Source: Elusimicrobiota bacterium (GTDB lineage Bacteria > Elusimicrobiota > Elusimicrobia > Elusimicrobiales > Elusimicrobiaceae). Taken from it: a stretch of 64,000 nt of DNA. Made by a program: the position numbers and the translations under genes. Every line of letters begins with the position of its first letter. The stretch's first letter is position 1. Positions 43,696 through 51,097 of the stretch are shown piece after piece. The notes under the pieces were generated by a model that did not search any database, was not told the DNA's origin, and was given only the letters and a program-made list of their open reading frames with translations. The stretch is taken from contig WRFH01000005.1 in the NCBI GenBank assembly GCA_009778915.1, forward strand, positions 1 to 64,000, written 5' to 3'.

Positions 43696-44807
43696 TTTTT
43701 GCTTTTCCCGCCGGCTAGTTTAGTGAAGTTCGGGTACAAAGCTTCGGTAAACACTTCAAACTCTTTTTTGCCTTTTATTTCCATATTTATGGAAAGCACG
43801 TAAACGTTTTTATTCAAAATATCGCGCCAGTTGTCGGGGAATTTTACAAAATCTTTAAACGTCGTTATAAGCGGCGCGCCGCCGGAAAGTTCCATAAAAT
43901 TTTTCAAATCAAAATCCGTGTAGCGCCTGTGGTCCGGATAGCGCCAGACTTTGGTGAGCGTCAAACCCAGTTTTCTCAAAGTGTCTTCAAACCCGCCCGG
44001 TTCGCCGATAGCGGAAAACGCGCCGGCCTCTCCTTTAAGCGCGGTGAGAGGAACTTTTTTTGATTCACAGATATCAAAATAATGGTCCGGCTTGTGGACT
44101 GCGCTTAAAATCTGCACGTCTTCGTTAATGAGGCGTATCTGGTCGCGTATATCTTCAAGCCTGCGCGCGTCAACATGGTCGCTGTGCGTGATTAAAATAA
44201 GATTGGCGCGGCTTAAGCCTTTTAAGTTTTCGCGGAGAGTGCCGTAAGGCAAAAGTCTTTTGTCGCCGAAGGGATTACGCGCGTCAATCAGCACGATATC
44301 AACGTCTCTTTTCAGGCGGAAATGCTGGAAACCGTCGTCAAGAAGAATAATCTGGCTCTTAAAACGGCGCAGCGCTTCCGTGGCGGCAAGGTAGCGGTCT
44401 TTGTGTATGACTATGGGCACTTTAACGTCGGCCAGGCTGCGGGACATCATAAAAGGCTCGTCGCCGGCGGTGGTCCAGTTATTTTCAAGTTCGTCGTCAA
44501 AAAGCACTACGGGGTTTTTATCTTTAACCGCGCGTTTGTAACCGCGGGAAATTATAGCCGTCCTTATGCCGGCCTGCGCCAAAGTGCGCGCCGCGAGCAG
44601 CACGGCCGTGGTTTTGCCGGTGCCGCCGGCGGTAATATTGCCTATGCAAACCACGCGCGTGTTTACGCTGTAAGTTTTGCGCCAGTGGTGGGTGTATAAA
44701 AATTTATTTAAGGCCGCGCCCAGAGAGTAAAATTGGGACAAAACCCATAAAACACCCCTGCCGAGAAAATTATTTTTAAACGCGTCTCTGGTTTTTTCCA
44801 AGTCCAT
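43692..44807 (-). CDS. lpxK: Tetraacyldisaccharide 4'-kinase
   Basis: A 371-residue membrane-associated P-loop kinase. Walker A NITAGGTGKTTAVLL near residue 55, then SRGYKR, DEPFMMSR, the LpxK block DDGFQHFRLKRDVDIVLIDA, and GDKRLLPYGTLREN. It phosphorylates the 4' position of the lipid A precursor at the inner membrane, direct evidence that the organism makes lipid A. ATG 44807 is preceded by GAGG; an earlier TTG is less likely. A TAAAAT (plus 44826-44831) could serve as -10. Confidence 0.95.
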   Translation of the reverse strand: MDLEKTRDAFKNNFLGRGVLWVLSQFYSLGAALNKFLYTHHWRKTYSVNTRVVCIGNITAGGTGKTTAVLLAARTLAQAGIRTAIISRGYKRAVKDKNPVVLFDDELENNWTTAGDEPFMMSRSLADVKVPIVIHKDRYLAATEALRRFKSQIILLDDGFQHFRLKRDVDIVLIDARNPFGDKRLLPYGTLRENLKGLSRANLILITHSDHVDARRLEDIRDQIRLINEDVQILSAVHKPDHYFDICESKKVPLTALKGEAGAFSAIGEPGGFEDTLRKLGLTLTKVWRYPDHRRYTDFDLKNFMELSGGAPLITTFKDFVKFPDNWRDILNKNVYVLSINMEIKGKKEFEVFTEALYPNFTKLAGGKSKK

Positions 44808-44881
44808 AAAATACCTCAATAAAATATTTTACATAATTAGATATGAAAATTACAATGAAAAAATATAATATGAATATAAAT

Positions 44882-44913
44882 AAAAAACCTCTTCCGCAAG
44901 AAAGAGGTTTTTT
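44882..44913 (-). terminator. Terminator of the Cys-rich gene at 44939
   Basis: A 12-bp stem AAAAAACCTCTT/AAGAGGTTTTTT with an 8-nt loop, 25 bp past the stop codon. Confidence 0.85.
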
Positions 44914-44938
44914 TCACTCTGTTTTATCTCTAAACAAC

Positions 44939-45646
44939 TTATGGCTGAGGGGTACAAATTAATCTAGCCAGCATTTGCCCGTTGCTGTTGCTTGTACAAT
45001 TTGGTTGAGTCCCGTTCCACGCCGCTGTACTGCCAGGCGGACAGCAAAGGCAGTTGCAAGACTGAAAGCCCCATACCCCGCCCGCGGATATGCATTGGTT
45101 ATAGGCCAGCTGGCTGGGGCAGGTACATGCGCCCCATGTACAATCAGAGCCGCACGTTTGAAACATATAACCTTGTAAATAACTGCCGTTGCCGCCTAAG
45201 TCCACGCCGGTGTAAGTCGTACCGCCGCACCATTGCGTAGCGCCGGCCGTACATGCCCCGGGACAACTCCCGCCGAGGGTGCCGCCGCCGACAGGTTTTG
45301 ACAGACAACATACCCCGCCCGGGGCGTCTTCCTGATAATCAGCCTGTTTGGTCTGTGTTCCCAGACACAGGCACGGCGTTTTACAGTAAGAAGTTGACCA
45401 ATTCGCGCTTCCTCCTGCCCACACTTTATTCACGCCGGCTACAAGGGAGCAACATATGTCTGGGTTACTATTTTGATACGAATTATTGCTACTATCGGAG
45501 CAGCAGGTGGAGGGTTGATTACTGCCAAGCCCTGGGGAGGCTTGGTTACACCGGCAATGCTCATAAGACGTGGCGGCAAATGTTACCATTGTTCCCGCAG
45601 CCAGAAACAAAAGCGACAGAGTTAAATTTATTGTTTTCTTTTTCAC
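44939..45646 (-). CDS. Small cysteine-rich secreted protein
   Basis: A 235-residue exported protein with a GTG start behind AGGAGA and a signal peptide (MKKKTINLTLSLLFLAAGTMVTFAA). It has about 24 Cys. The N-terminal (YEHCRCNQASPGLG) and middle (CKTPCLCLGTQTKQADYQED) blocks match the protein at 40545. The C-terminal third has CPGACTAGATQWCGG and CGSDCTWGACTCP, similar in style to the SCQWGxxGSC modules of the large protein at 1-3207. So it links the small and large Cys-rich proteins. Function unknown. Confidence 0.8.
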   Translation of the reverse strand: MKKKTINLTLSLLFLAAGTMVTFAATSYEHCRCNQASPGLGSNQPSTCCSDSSNNSYQNSNPDICCSLVAGVNKVWAGGSANWSTSYCKTPCLCLGTQTKQADYQEDAPGGVCCLSKPVGGGTLGGSCPGACTAGATQWCGGTTYTGVDLGGNGSYLQGYMFQTCGSDCTWGACTCPSQLAYNQCISAGGVWGFQSCNCLCCPPGSTAAWNGTQPNCTSNSNGQMLARLICTPQP

Positions 45647-45666
45647 AAAAAGTCTCCTTAATAATT

Positions 45667-45710
45667 TTGGAATTACACTTATATTTTAACCCGGAAAAAG
45701 TGTAATCCAA
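45667..45710 (-). promoter_or_regulatory. Shared inverted-repeat promoter element, copy 2
   Basis: Arms TTGGAATTACACTT (45667-45680) and AAGTGTAATCCAA (45698-45710) are complementary except for one extra A. They flank CCGGGTTAAAAT on the coding strand. The region 45655-45731 is almost the same as that upstream of the Cys-rich gene at 40545. Confidence 0.7.
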
Positions 45711-45796
45711 AATAACTAAAAAGGCTATGTTTTTTTACGACTGAGACGATTCCAAATAAGATTTGACAGAAGTTTGAAAAACCGAAGGATTTTTGC

Positions 45797-45934
45797 ATTT
45801 TCTCCCCTTTGTAAGGGGAGTACCGCCGCAGGCGGGGAGGGGTTTTGAACCGGGGGACAGGTTTATTTATATCGGGGTTGGTTCAAAACCCTTCCCCCGC
45901 TTCGCGGGTACTTCCCTTATAAAGGGAAGAAAAT
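45797..45934. repeat. Dispersed palindromic repeat A, copy 4
   Basis: Left end CTCCCCTTTGTAAGGGGAG then CCGCCGCAGGCGG, middle GAACCGGGGGACAGG as in copy 2, right end CCCCCGCTTCGCGGG and CTTCCCTTATAAAGGGAAG. It lies between the Cys-rich gene promoter and the trigger factor terminator. Confidence 0.8.
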
Positions 45935-45967
45935 TATATTGTCAACTAATTATCCCACGTTGGAATA

Positions 45968-45994
45968 AAAAAAGGGCCGGTTTTCACCGGCCCT
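45968..45994 (-). terminator. Terminator of tig
   Basis: An 8-bp stem AGGGCCGG/CCGGCCCT with a 6-nt loop followed on the minus strand by TTTTTTTATT, 74 bp past the tig stop. Confidence 0.8.
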
Positions 45995-46067
45995 GAGGTT
46001 AAAAACTAATCGTTTAAAGTCCGCCTAAAATATTTAAGCAAAACCGCAAACAACCCAGTTTTTAAAT

Positions 46068-47342
46068 TTATTTTGTTTCAGCTTTTGATTTGAGGAAATC
46101 AAACACTTTCCTCTCGGTAATCGTGGCTATGATGTGGTCTTTGCGCTCGTTGAAAAACGCTTTGATTTTCTTGTCTTCTTTTTTGTCGTTTTCGGCCAAA
46201 GTTTTGTCCAGCTCCGTCTGCCAGTCGGCTTCCGCGGCTGTCAGGTTTTCTTTTTTGGCTATGGCGTGGATAAGGTAGCCTATGCGTAAATCTTTTTCAA
46301 CGTTTTCGCGCATTTTTTCCGCCATTTCTTTTTTCTGCTCCGGCGGAATATTCTGGCCGCCGCCGTAGCGCTGCAGGAAACCTTCGACGGTGGATTGCAG
46401 CTGTTCTTCCACCAAGCCCTTTGGAAGTTCGAAGTTATTTTCGGCGACAAGCGCGTCTTCGATTTGCTTTACCGTTTCGCGCTCCGCGCCGGTTTTGGCG
46501 TCCTGCGCCATGCCTTCGCGCACTTTAGTTTTTAGGTCGTCCACCGTCTCAAAACCCATATCTTTTGCAAAAGCCGCGTCCAGAACCGGGGCTATTTTTT
46601 TCTTGACTTCCTGCACGGTAACTTTGAACTCCACCTTTTCTCCGCCGACGGTCTCCGTAAAATCTTTCACGTCGCCTTTCTTCGCGTTTTTTATGACGTC
46701 CGCCATGCCGGCTACCGTCTGCGGCGCGGACATGTCAATAAGTTCGCTGTCCGCCGAAAGTTTGGCGTCCTTTACGCCGTTTTTAAGCGCGTCATAAGAG
46801 ACAGTGACAAAACTGTCGTCCTTTATAACGCCGTCCGCGTCGTCTTCAAGACGGGAATTGTGCTCCATAATTTCTTTGATTCGCGCGTCGACTTCCGCGT
46901 CGGACACAGCGTCTGATTTTTTTGTAATTTTTATGCCGGTGTAATTTTTCGGCTCAAACTCCGGCGCGGTTTCCACCAGACATTCAAAAGTAAAAGGTTT
47001 GTTTTCTTCAAGCGTGTTAAAATCCGCTTTTGTCAAAGAGGGCACCGTGACAGGATTTAATTTTTTTATTTCCAGCGCCTTCGCCACGCCCGCGCGGATG
47101 ACGAAATCAACGGCGCGTTCCTTAATATGCGTCGGGAAATTTTGTTTAACCAGCTGCAGCGGCACTTTGCCGGAGCGGAAACCCTGCATCTGCGCGCGGC
47201 TCTGCACCTGGATAAGCGCGTCCTGGAAACATTTGTTAACCAGCTCGGGAGTTACTTCTATGCTTAAAGTAATTTCGGTGGGTTTTTTAGTAAGTTCTTT
47301 TACTTTTACGTCTGCTGCGTCAGCCTTTGTGAAAATTGCCAT
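46068..47342 (-). CDS. tig: Trigger factor chaperone
   Basis: A 424-residue ribosome-associated chaperone. The N-terminal ribosome-binding loop appears as GFRSGKVPLQLV, close to the usual GFRxGKxP signature near residue 56. A FKBP-like middle follows (DDSFVTVSYDALKNG...), and a helical C-terminal arm domain (EEQLQSTVEGFLQRYGGG...). It folds nascent proteins at the exit tunnel. The middle domain is diverged, so proline isomerase activity is uncertain. Only 24 bp separate its ATG from the encoded CCA of tRNA-Leu, with SD AGGAGA in that gap, so it is likely cotranscribed with the two tRNAs. Confidence 0.93.
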   Translation of the reverse strand: MAIFTKADAADVKVKELTKKPTEITLSIEVTPELVNKCFQDALIQVQSRAQMQGFRSGKVPLQLVKQNFPTHIKERAVDFVIRAGVAKALEIKKLNPVTVPSLTKADFNTLEENKPFTFECLVETAPEFEPKNYTGIKITKKSDAVSDAEVDARIKEIMEHNSRLEDDADGVIKDDSFVTVSYDALKNGVKDAKLSADSELIDMSAPQTVAGMADVIKNAKKGDVKDFTETVGGEKVEFKVTVQEVKKKIAPVLDAAFAKDMGFETVDDLKTKVREGMAQDAKTGAERETVKQIEDALVAENNFELPKGLVEEQLQSTVEGFLQRYGGGQNIPPEQKKEMAEKMRENVEKDLRIGYLIHAIAKKENLTAAEADWQTELDKTLAENDKKEDKKIKAFFNERKDHIIATITERKVFDFLKSKAETK

Positions 47343-47366
47343 TTTGTTTATCTTCTCCTGTTAAGA

Positions 47367-47451
47367 TGGTGGACGGAGAGGGACTTGAACCCTCAAGGAT
47401 TTCTCCATACGGTCCTAAGCCGTACGCGTCTGCCAGTTCCGCCATCCGTCC
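47367..47451 (-). tRNA. tRNA-Leu (anticodon TAG)
   Basis: A class II tRNA with a long variable arm: acceptor GGACGGA/TCCGTCC, anticodon stem TACGG/CCGTA around CTTAGGA, T-loop GGTTCAAGTCC. Discriminator A and CCA are encoded. It is 15 bp downstream of tRNA-Lys and 24 bp upstream of tig. Confidence 0.95.
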
Positions 47452-47466
47452 TTGTATATTATTAAA

Positions 47467-47542
47467 TGGTGGGCTATACAGGGTTCGAACCTGTGACCTT
47501 ACGCTTAAGAGGCGTCTGCTCTACCAGCTGAGCTAATAGCCC
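47467..47542 (-). tRNA. tRNA-Lys (anticodon CTT)
   Basis: Acceptor GGGCTAT/ATAGCCC, D arm GCTC/GAGC, anticodon loop CTCTTAA in a GACGC/GCGTA-type stem, T arm CAGGTTCGAACCTG-like. CCA is encoded. First gene of the tRNA-Lys, tRNA-Leu, tig run. Confidence 0.95.
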
Positions 47543-47550
47543 GTCGTTCC

Positions 47551-47559
47551 ATTATATCA
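47551..47559 (-). promoter_or_regulatory. Extended -10 of the tRNA-Lys/tRNA-Leu/tig transcript
   Basis: TGATATAAT on the minus strand, ending eight bases before the tRNA-Lys 5' end. A clear -35 is not seen. Confidence 0.6.
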
Positions 47560-47704
47560 AATTTAGCCGGACTAATTGGTTTGCTCTGTATCTAAATTTT
47601 GTGTAAAAAAGCAATACTCAAAATCCTTCTTGCTGTTTTTGTTGAAAATTGTAATAATGTAAGAGGGTTTATATATATATAGATGTCGTTAAAGGGATAT
47701 AATA

Positions 47705-49474
47705 ATGAAAAAAATATTTTTATTAGCAGTTGTTTTATCCGCCTGCGCGCCGGTTTTCGCGCAGCAAAGCGTGGATAATCAAATAAATTCTCTAATGGGC
47801 CAGTACGCGTTGTCCGACGTTACCAACGCCTATTTTACAATGCTTGAATATTCTTATCCGGAACGCGCCACTCGCGCCGGCATTGACCGCGCCAATGACA
47901 GGCTTGACGAGCGCACAGTCGCGGCCGAACAGAAAAGACGCACGGATATTAAGAATATCAGAGACATGCTCACCAAAATCAAACAGAAAAAATTAAACCA
48001 GTCCGAGAAAACGGATTACGACGTGCTGGCCAGAAGCCTCTCATTTGATTATTATCTTACCACCCGCGGCCGCACGCAGGCCAGCCCGCTCTGGTACCTG
48101 GCCGCGCAGGACGCGGTTTACGATGTTCTGCTTAAAGGAATCAACACTTTGAGCCCGTATATTATCGAGCCGCGCGTTAAACTGCTGCCGCAGGTTTTTA
48201 AAGACGGCACGGACAATATAAAAGGCGCTTATAAAAGCGAAGCGGCCCTTGCCGTAAACAAAGCGTATGCCGCTTTCACGTCGATAGGCGATATGGACGC
48301 TTTCCTGGGCAAAAACGCGGGGGACGACGCGCACGCCCAGCTTAAAGAAATTACCGACGTAGAGAAAACAAATCTGCGCGCGTTTTTTGATAAGCTTAAA
48401 GCCATAGCCAAAAACGCGAAGCCGGAACCTAAAAAAAGTCCTTCTTATTACGAGATGATTTTAAAAGACCAAATCCAGCTTGACCAGACGCCGGACGACC
48501 TTACAAAGGTTGCCGAAGCGTCCCTTAACAAAGCTAAACAAAATCTTCTTGTAATGGTTAAATCTTTCAACCTTAAAAAGCAAACCGCCGAGGTTAAAGA
48601 TTTTTACACGCTCGCCGCCAACGTGCAGGACGTGCCGCAGTATGAAAACCTTTTGCCGACCGTCGGGGAAGAAATTAAAAAAGCCAACAAAGCGATGACC
48701 GACGCGCTGCCCGGCTCCGACATGAAAGTTTTTGTCAACCATATGCCGCAGTATCCGTCGTTTTTAAATCCGGCGTATCTGTTCCTGCCGCCGTACGGCA
48801 TTGAGCACAACCTTGTCGGCACGCTGTTTATCTATACTCCGCCGACGACAACCAATAATCCGCGTCGCGAGCTGGACGCTTTTATTAAAAAGAATTTCAC
48901 AATGCCGCAAATCAAGCTGCTGGTTACGGAAAGCGTAGTGCCCGGCAAGCAGATGTTCTACTCTTATTCTTATAATACTAAGCCTATACGCCGCGCTCTG
49001 GCGTCCAACGCCGTGCTGGACGGCTGGTCCGCCTACGCCAAACATCTGGCTTACGAGATGGGTTACATTAACACCAAAGAGGACGTTTTATTCCTGGCGT
49101 TTGACGACTATGTCCGCGCCGTCAAAGCTTTGGCTGATTTGAAACTCGGCACGGGCGCGCTGGATTATGAGGAAACTATTCTTTTCATGATGTCGCAGGG
49201 CATAAGCAAAGACGACGCGGAAATTTTTACGCGCCAGATAGCGTTTAACCCGGGCGCCGCCGTCGGAGAGCTGCGCGCGTATGATGAAATCAAGGCCCTT
49301 CGCAAAAAATATAAAGACGCGCAGGGGGCAAGTTTCAATCTGGCCGCTTTCCACAACAATCTTTTTTACGTGGGCAAGGTGCCGGTGGCTTCGCTAAGCG
49401 CGGAACTTGATTACGCGTATAAAAATAATAAAAATATGGACATGAAAAATTATACGCCCAAAATAAGCTATTAA
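47705..49474 (+). CDS. Exported DUF885-family protein lacking the usual metal motif
   Basis: A 589-residue protein with an N-terminal signal (MKKIFLLAVVLSAC, which fits a lipobox, followed by APVFAQ, which also fits ordinary cleavage). Layout and motifs (ERATRAGIDRANDRLDERT, KTDYDVLARSLSF, SPLWYL) resemble DUF885 proteins, putative metallopeptidases. In that family an HExxPGHxxQ-type motif is expected near residue 418; here the aligned segment reads TESVVPGKQMF, so the His residues are replaced. The following R...LDGWSAYAKHLAYEMG is kept. It may have lost hydrolytic activity. It is monocistronic, with SD AAAGGG and a terminator. The family motif is recalled, not searched. Confidence 0.75.
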   Translation: MKKIFLLAVVLSACAPVFAQQSVDNQINSLMGQYALSDVTNAYFTMLEYSYPERATRAGIDRANDRLDERTVAAEQKRRTDIKNIRDMLTKIKQKKLNQSEKTDYDVLARSLSFDYYLTTRGRTQASPLWYLAAQDAVYDVLLKGINTLSPYIIEPRVKLLPQVFKDGTDNIKGAYKSEAALAVNKAYAAFTSIGDMDAFLGKNAGDDAHAQLKEITDVEKTNLRAFFDKLKAIAKNAKPEPKKSPSYYEMILKDQIQLDQTPDDLTKVAEASLNKAKQNLLVMVKSFNLKKQTAEVKDFYTLAANVQDVPQYENLLPTVGEEIKKANKAMTDALPGSDMKVFVNHMPQYPSFLNPAYLFLPPYGIEHNLVGTLFIYTPPTTTNNPRRELDAFIKKNFTMPQIKLLVTESVVPGKQMFYSYSYNTKPIRRALASNAVLDGWSAYAKHLAYEMGYINTKEDVLFLAFDDYVRAVKALADLKLGTGALDYEETILFMMSQGISKDDAEIFTRQIAFNPGAAVGELRAYDEIKALRKKYKDAQGASFNLAAFHNNLFYVGKVPVASLSAELDYAYKNNKNMDMKNYTPKISY

Positions 49475-49504
49475 AAAAAGCCCGCGCAAAACGCGGGCTT
49501 TTTT
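49474..49504 (+). terminator. Terminator of the DUF885 gene
   Basis: AAAAAAGCCCGCG pairs with CGCGGGCTTTTTT over a 5-nt loop, overlapping the end of the stop codon. The pyr promoter starts five bases later. Confidence 0.9.
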
Positions 49505-49508
49505 AAAA

Positions 49509-49517
49509 TGCTATAAT
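49509..49517 (+). promoter_or_regulatory. pyr operon promoter (extended -10)
   Basis: TGCTATAAT, a full consensus extended -10, directly after the DUF885 terminator. Predicted start near 49524, giving a ~112-nt leader before pyrR. Confidence 0.75.
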
Positions 49518-49523
49518 ATATAG

Positions 49524-49625
49524 GAAGACTTTAATTAAACCCGGTGAGGTTAAAAGCTAATGATGTCAACTATCGAATTTACATTTATCAAACCCCGCAG
49601 CGTTTAACCGCGCCGCGGGGTTTTT
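49524..49625 (+). promoter_or_regulatory. PyrR-type attenuator leader
   Basis: CTTTAATTAAACCCGGTGAGGTTAAAAG (about 49529-49556) resembles known PyrR-binding loops, whose core is a (C)CxGTGAGG(C/T)T within a stem; here it reads CCCGGTGAGGTT. It is followed by an intrinsic terminator (arms 49590-49598 and 49615-49623, then T-run) just before pyrR. This matches transcription attenuation in which UMP-bound PyrR favours the terminator. A competing antiterminator was not worked out. Confidence 0.7.
49560..49607 (+). CDS. Possible pyr leader peptide (15 aa)
   Basis: ATGATG opens a frame reading MMSTIEFTFIKPRSV and stopping at 49607, inside the loop of the attenuator terminator. GGTGAGGT, ten bases upstream, could bind ribosomes and is the same sequence as the PyrR loop core. 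Translation of this frame would carry a ribosome over the left arm of the terminator. It may be real or a chance frame; length and position are the only evidence. Confidence 0.4.
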   Translation: MMSTIEFTFIKPRSV

Positions 49626-49635
49626 GCGAGGCAGT

Positions 49636-50172
49636 ATGGAAAAATTAATCAAAAACGATACGGAACTGAACAGGACTCTTGACCGTATCGCGCATGAAAT
49701 TATTGAACGGCATACGTCTTTGGACAACGTCGCGCTGGTAGGTATACGCACGCGCGGCGTTTATATAGCGCGGCGCCTGCGGGAAAGGATTAAAAAATTT
49801 ACCGGCGTCGAGACTCTTTACGGCGAACTTGACATCACGCTGTACCGCGACGACCTCAGCCAGGTTTCCGAAGCGCCGCTGTTAAAAGCTACGGATATCC
49901 CTTTTGACATAACCGGCAAGATTCTTATTCTTACTGATGACGTGCTTTATACGGGCCGCACCATACGCAGCGCGCTTGCCGCTCTGGCGGACTTCGGCCG
50001 CCCGTCGCGCATTGAACTGGCCGTAATAGTAGACCGCGGGCACAGGGAACTGCCGGTAAAGGCGGACTACGTCGGCAAAAATCTGCCCACCGCGCGCACG
50101 GAAAATGTTAAAGTGCGCCTTACGGAGTCCGACGGTGAAGACAGCATTAAACTGGTGACCAAAGATGACTAA
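49636..50172 (+). CDS. pyrR: PyrR, pyrimidine operon attenuator protein
   Basis: A 178-residue phosphoribosyltransferase-fold regulator, in other bacteria also a uracil phosphoribosyltransferase. PRPP motif ILILTDDVLYTGRTIRSAL near residue 97, GIRTRGVYIARRL and DITLYRDDLS match PyrR. It binds the leader RNA in response to UMP. ATG 49636 follows GCGAGGCAG; an upstream in-frame ATG... alternative at 49624 lies in the terminator T-run. It overlaps pyrB by 8 bp. Confidence 0.95.
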   Translation: MEKLIKNDTELNRTLDRIAHEIIERHTSLDNVALVGIRTRGVYIARRLRERIKKFTGVETLYGELDITLYRDDLSQVSEAPLLKATDIPFDITGKILILTDDVLYTGRTIRSALAALADFGRPSRIELAVIVDRGHRELPVKADYVGKNLPTARTENVKVRLTESDGEDSIKLVTKDD

Positions 50173-51097
50173 ATGGACGAAGAAAGACTTACTTGGTTTA
50201 GAATATTTAAGCGCGGAAGAAATTGAATTAATTTTAGACACGGCCGCGTCGTTCAAAGAGGTCTCCACGCGCGACATAAAAAAAGTTCCCGCGCTGCGCG
50301 GCAAAACCGCCGCCAACCTTTTTTACGAGCCCAGCACAAGAACGCGCGTAAGCTTTGAAATCGCCGAAAAACGTCTTTCCTGCGACGTCGTGAATATGGA
50401 TATGAAAGCCTCGAGCGTCCTGAAGGGAGAAACTCTGGCCGACACGGGGCGCAACCTTGAGGCTTTAAAAATCGACATTTTCATAATGCGCCACAACATG
50501 GCCGGCGCGCCGAACGTACTGGCCCGCTTCGTCGGCGGCAGCGTTATTAACGCCGGCGACGGTAAACACGAACACCCGACGCAGGGCCTGCTGGACATTT
50601 ATACTTTGCGGGAAAAATTCGGCAGTTTGAAAGGTCTTAACGTCAGCATAATCGGCGATATCGCGCACTCGCGCGTGGCGCGGTCAAACCTCTGGGGCCT
50701 CACAAAGCTCGGCGCGAACGTCACGCTTTGCGCGCCGGAAATTATTTTGCCGTCTGATTTTAAAGAGTTCGCGCCGCACGTAAAAATTACGTCCGACATT
50801 GACGCCGCGTTAAAAGACGCGCACGCCATCAACGTGCTTCGCATGCAGTTTGAGCGGGACGCCGCCGGCGCGTTCCCGAGCCCGTCGGAATATTATAAGG
50901 AATACGGCATAACAAAGGAACGCCTTAAAAAATGCCGCAAAGATATTGTCGTCATGCATCCGGGCCCTATCAACCGCGGCATTGAAATAAGTTCGGACGT
51001 GGCCGACGGCCCGAATTCCGTCATAATCGAACAAGTGACAAACGGAATAGCCGTCCGCATGGCCGTTTTATATCTGGTAACTTTGAGGAGCAAATAA
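50165..51097 (+). CDS. pyrB: Aspartate carbamoyltransferase catalytic chain
   Basis: A 310-residue transcarbamylase. Carbamoyl phosphate motif PSTRTRVSFE near residue 57, MRHNMAGAPN, KHEHPTQGLLDIYTL, GDIAHSRVARSN and the C-terminal HPGPINRGIE. It makes carbamoyl aspartate, the first committed step of pyrimidine synthesis. No pyrI regulatory gene is adjacent, as in PyrR-controlled operons. The stop shares a base with pyrC (TAATG). Confidence 0.97.
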   Translation: MTKWTKKDLLGLEYLSAEEIELILDTAASFKEVSTRDIKKVPALRGKTAANLFYEPSTRTRVSFEIAEKRLSCDVVNMDMKASSVLKGETLADTGRNLEALKIDIFIMRHNMAGAPNVLARFVGGSVINAGDGKHEHPTQGLLDIYTLREKFGSLKGLNVSIIGDIAHSRVARSNLWGLTKLGANVTLCAPEIILPSDFKEFAPHVKITSDIDAALKDAHAINVLRMQFERDAAGAFPSPSEYYKEYGITKERLKKCRKDIVVMHPGPINRGIEISSDVADGPNSVIIEQVTNGIAVRMAVLYLVTLRSK

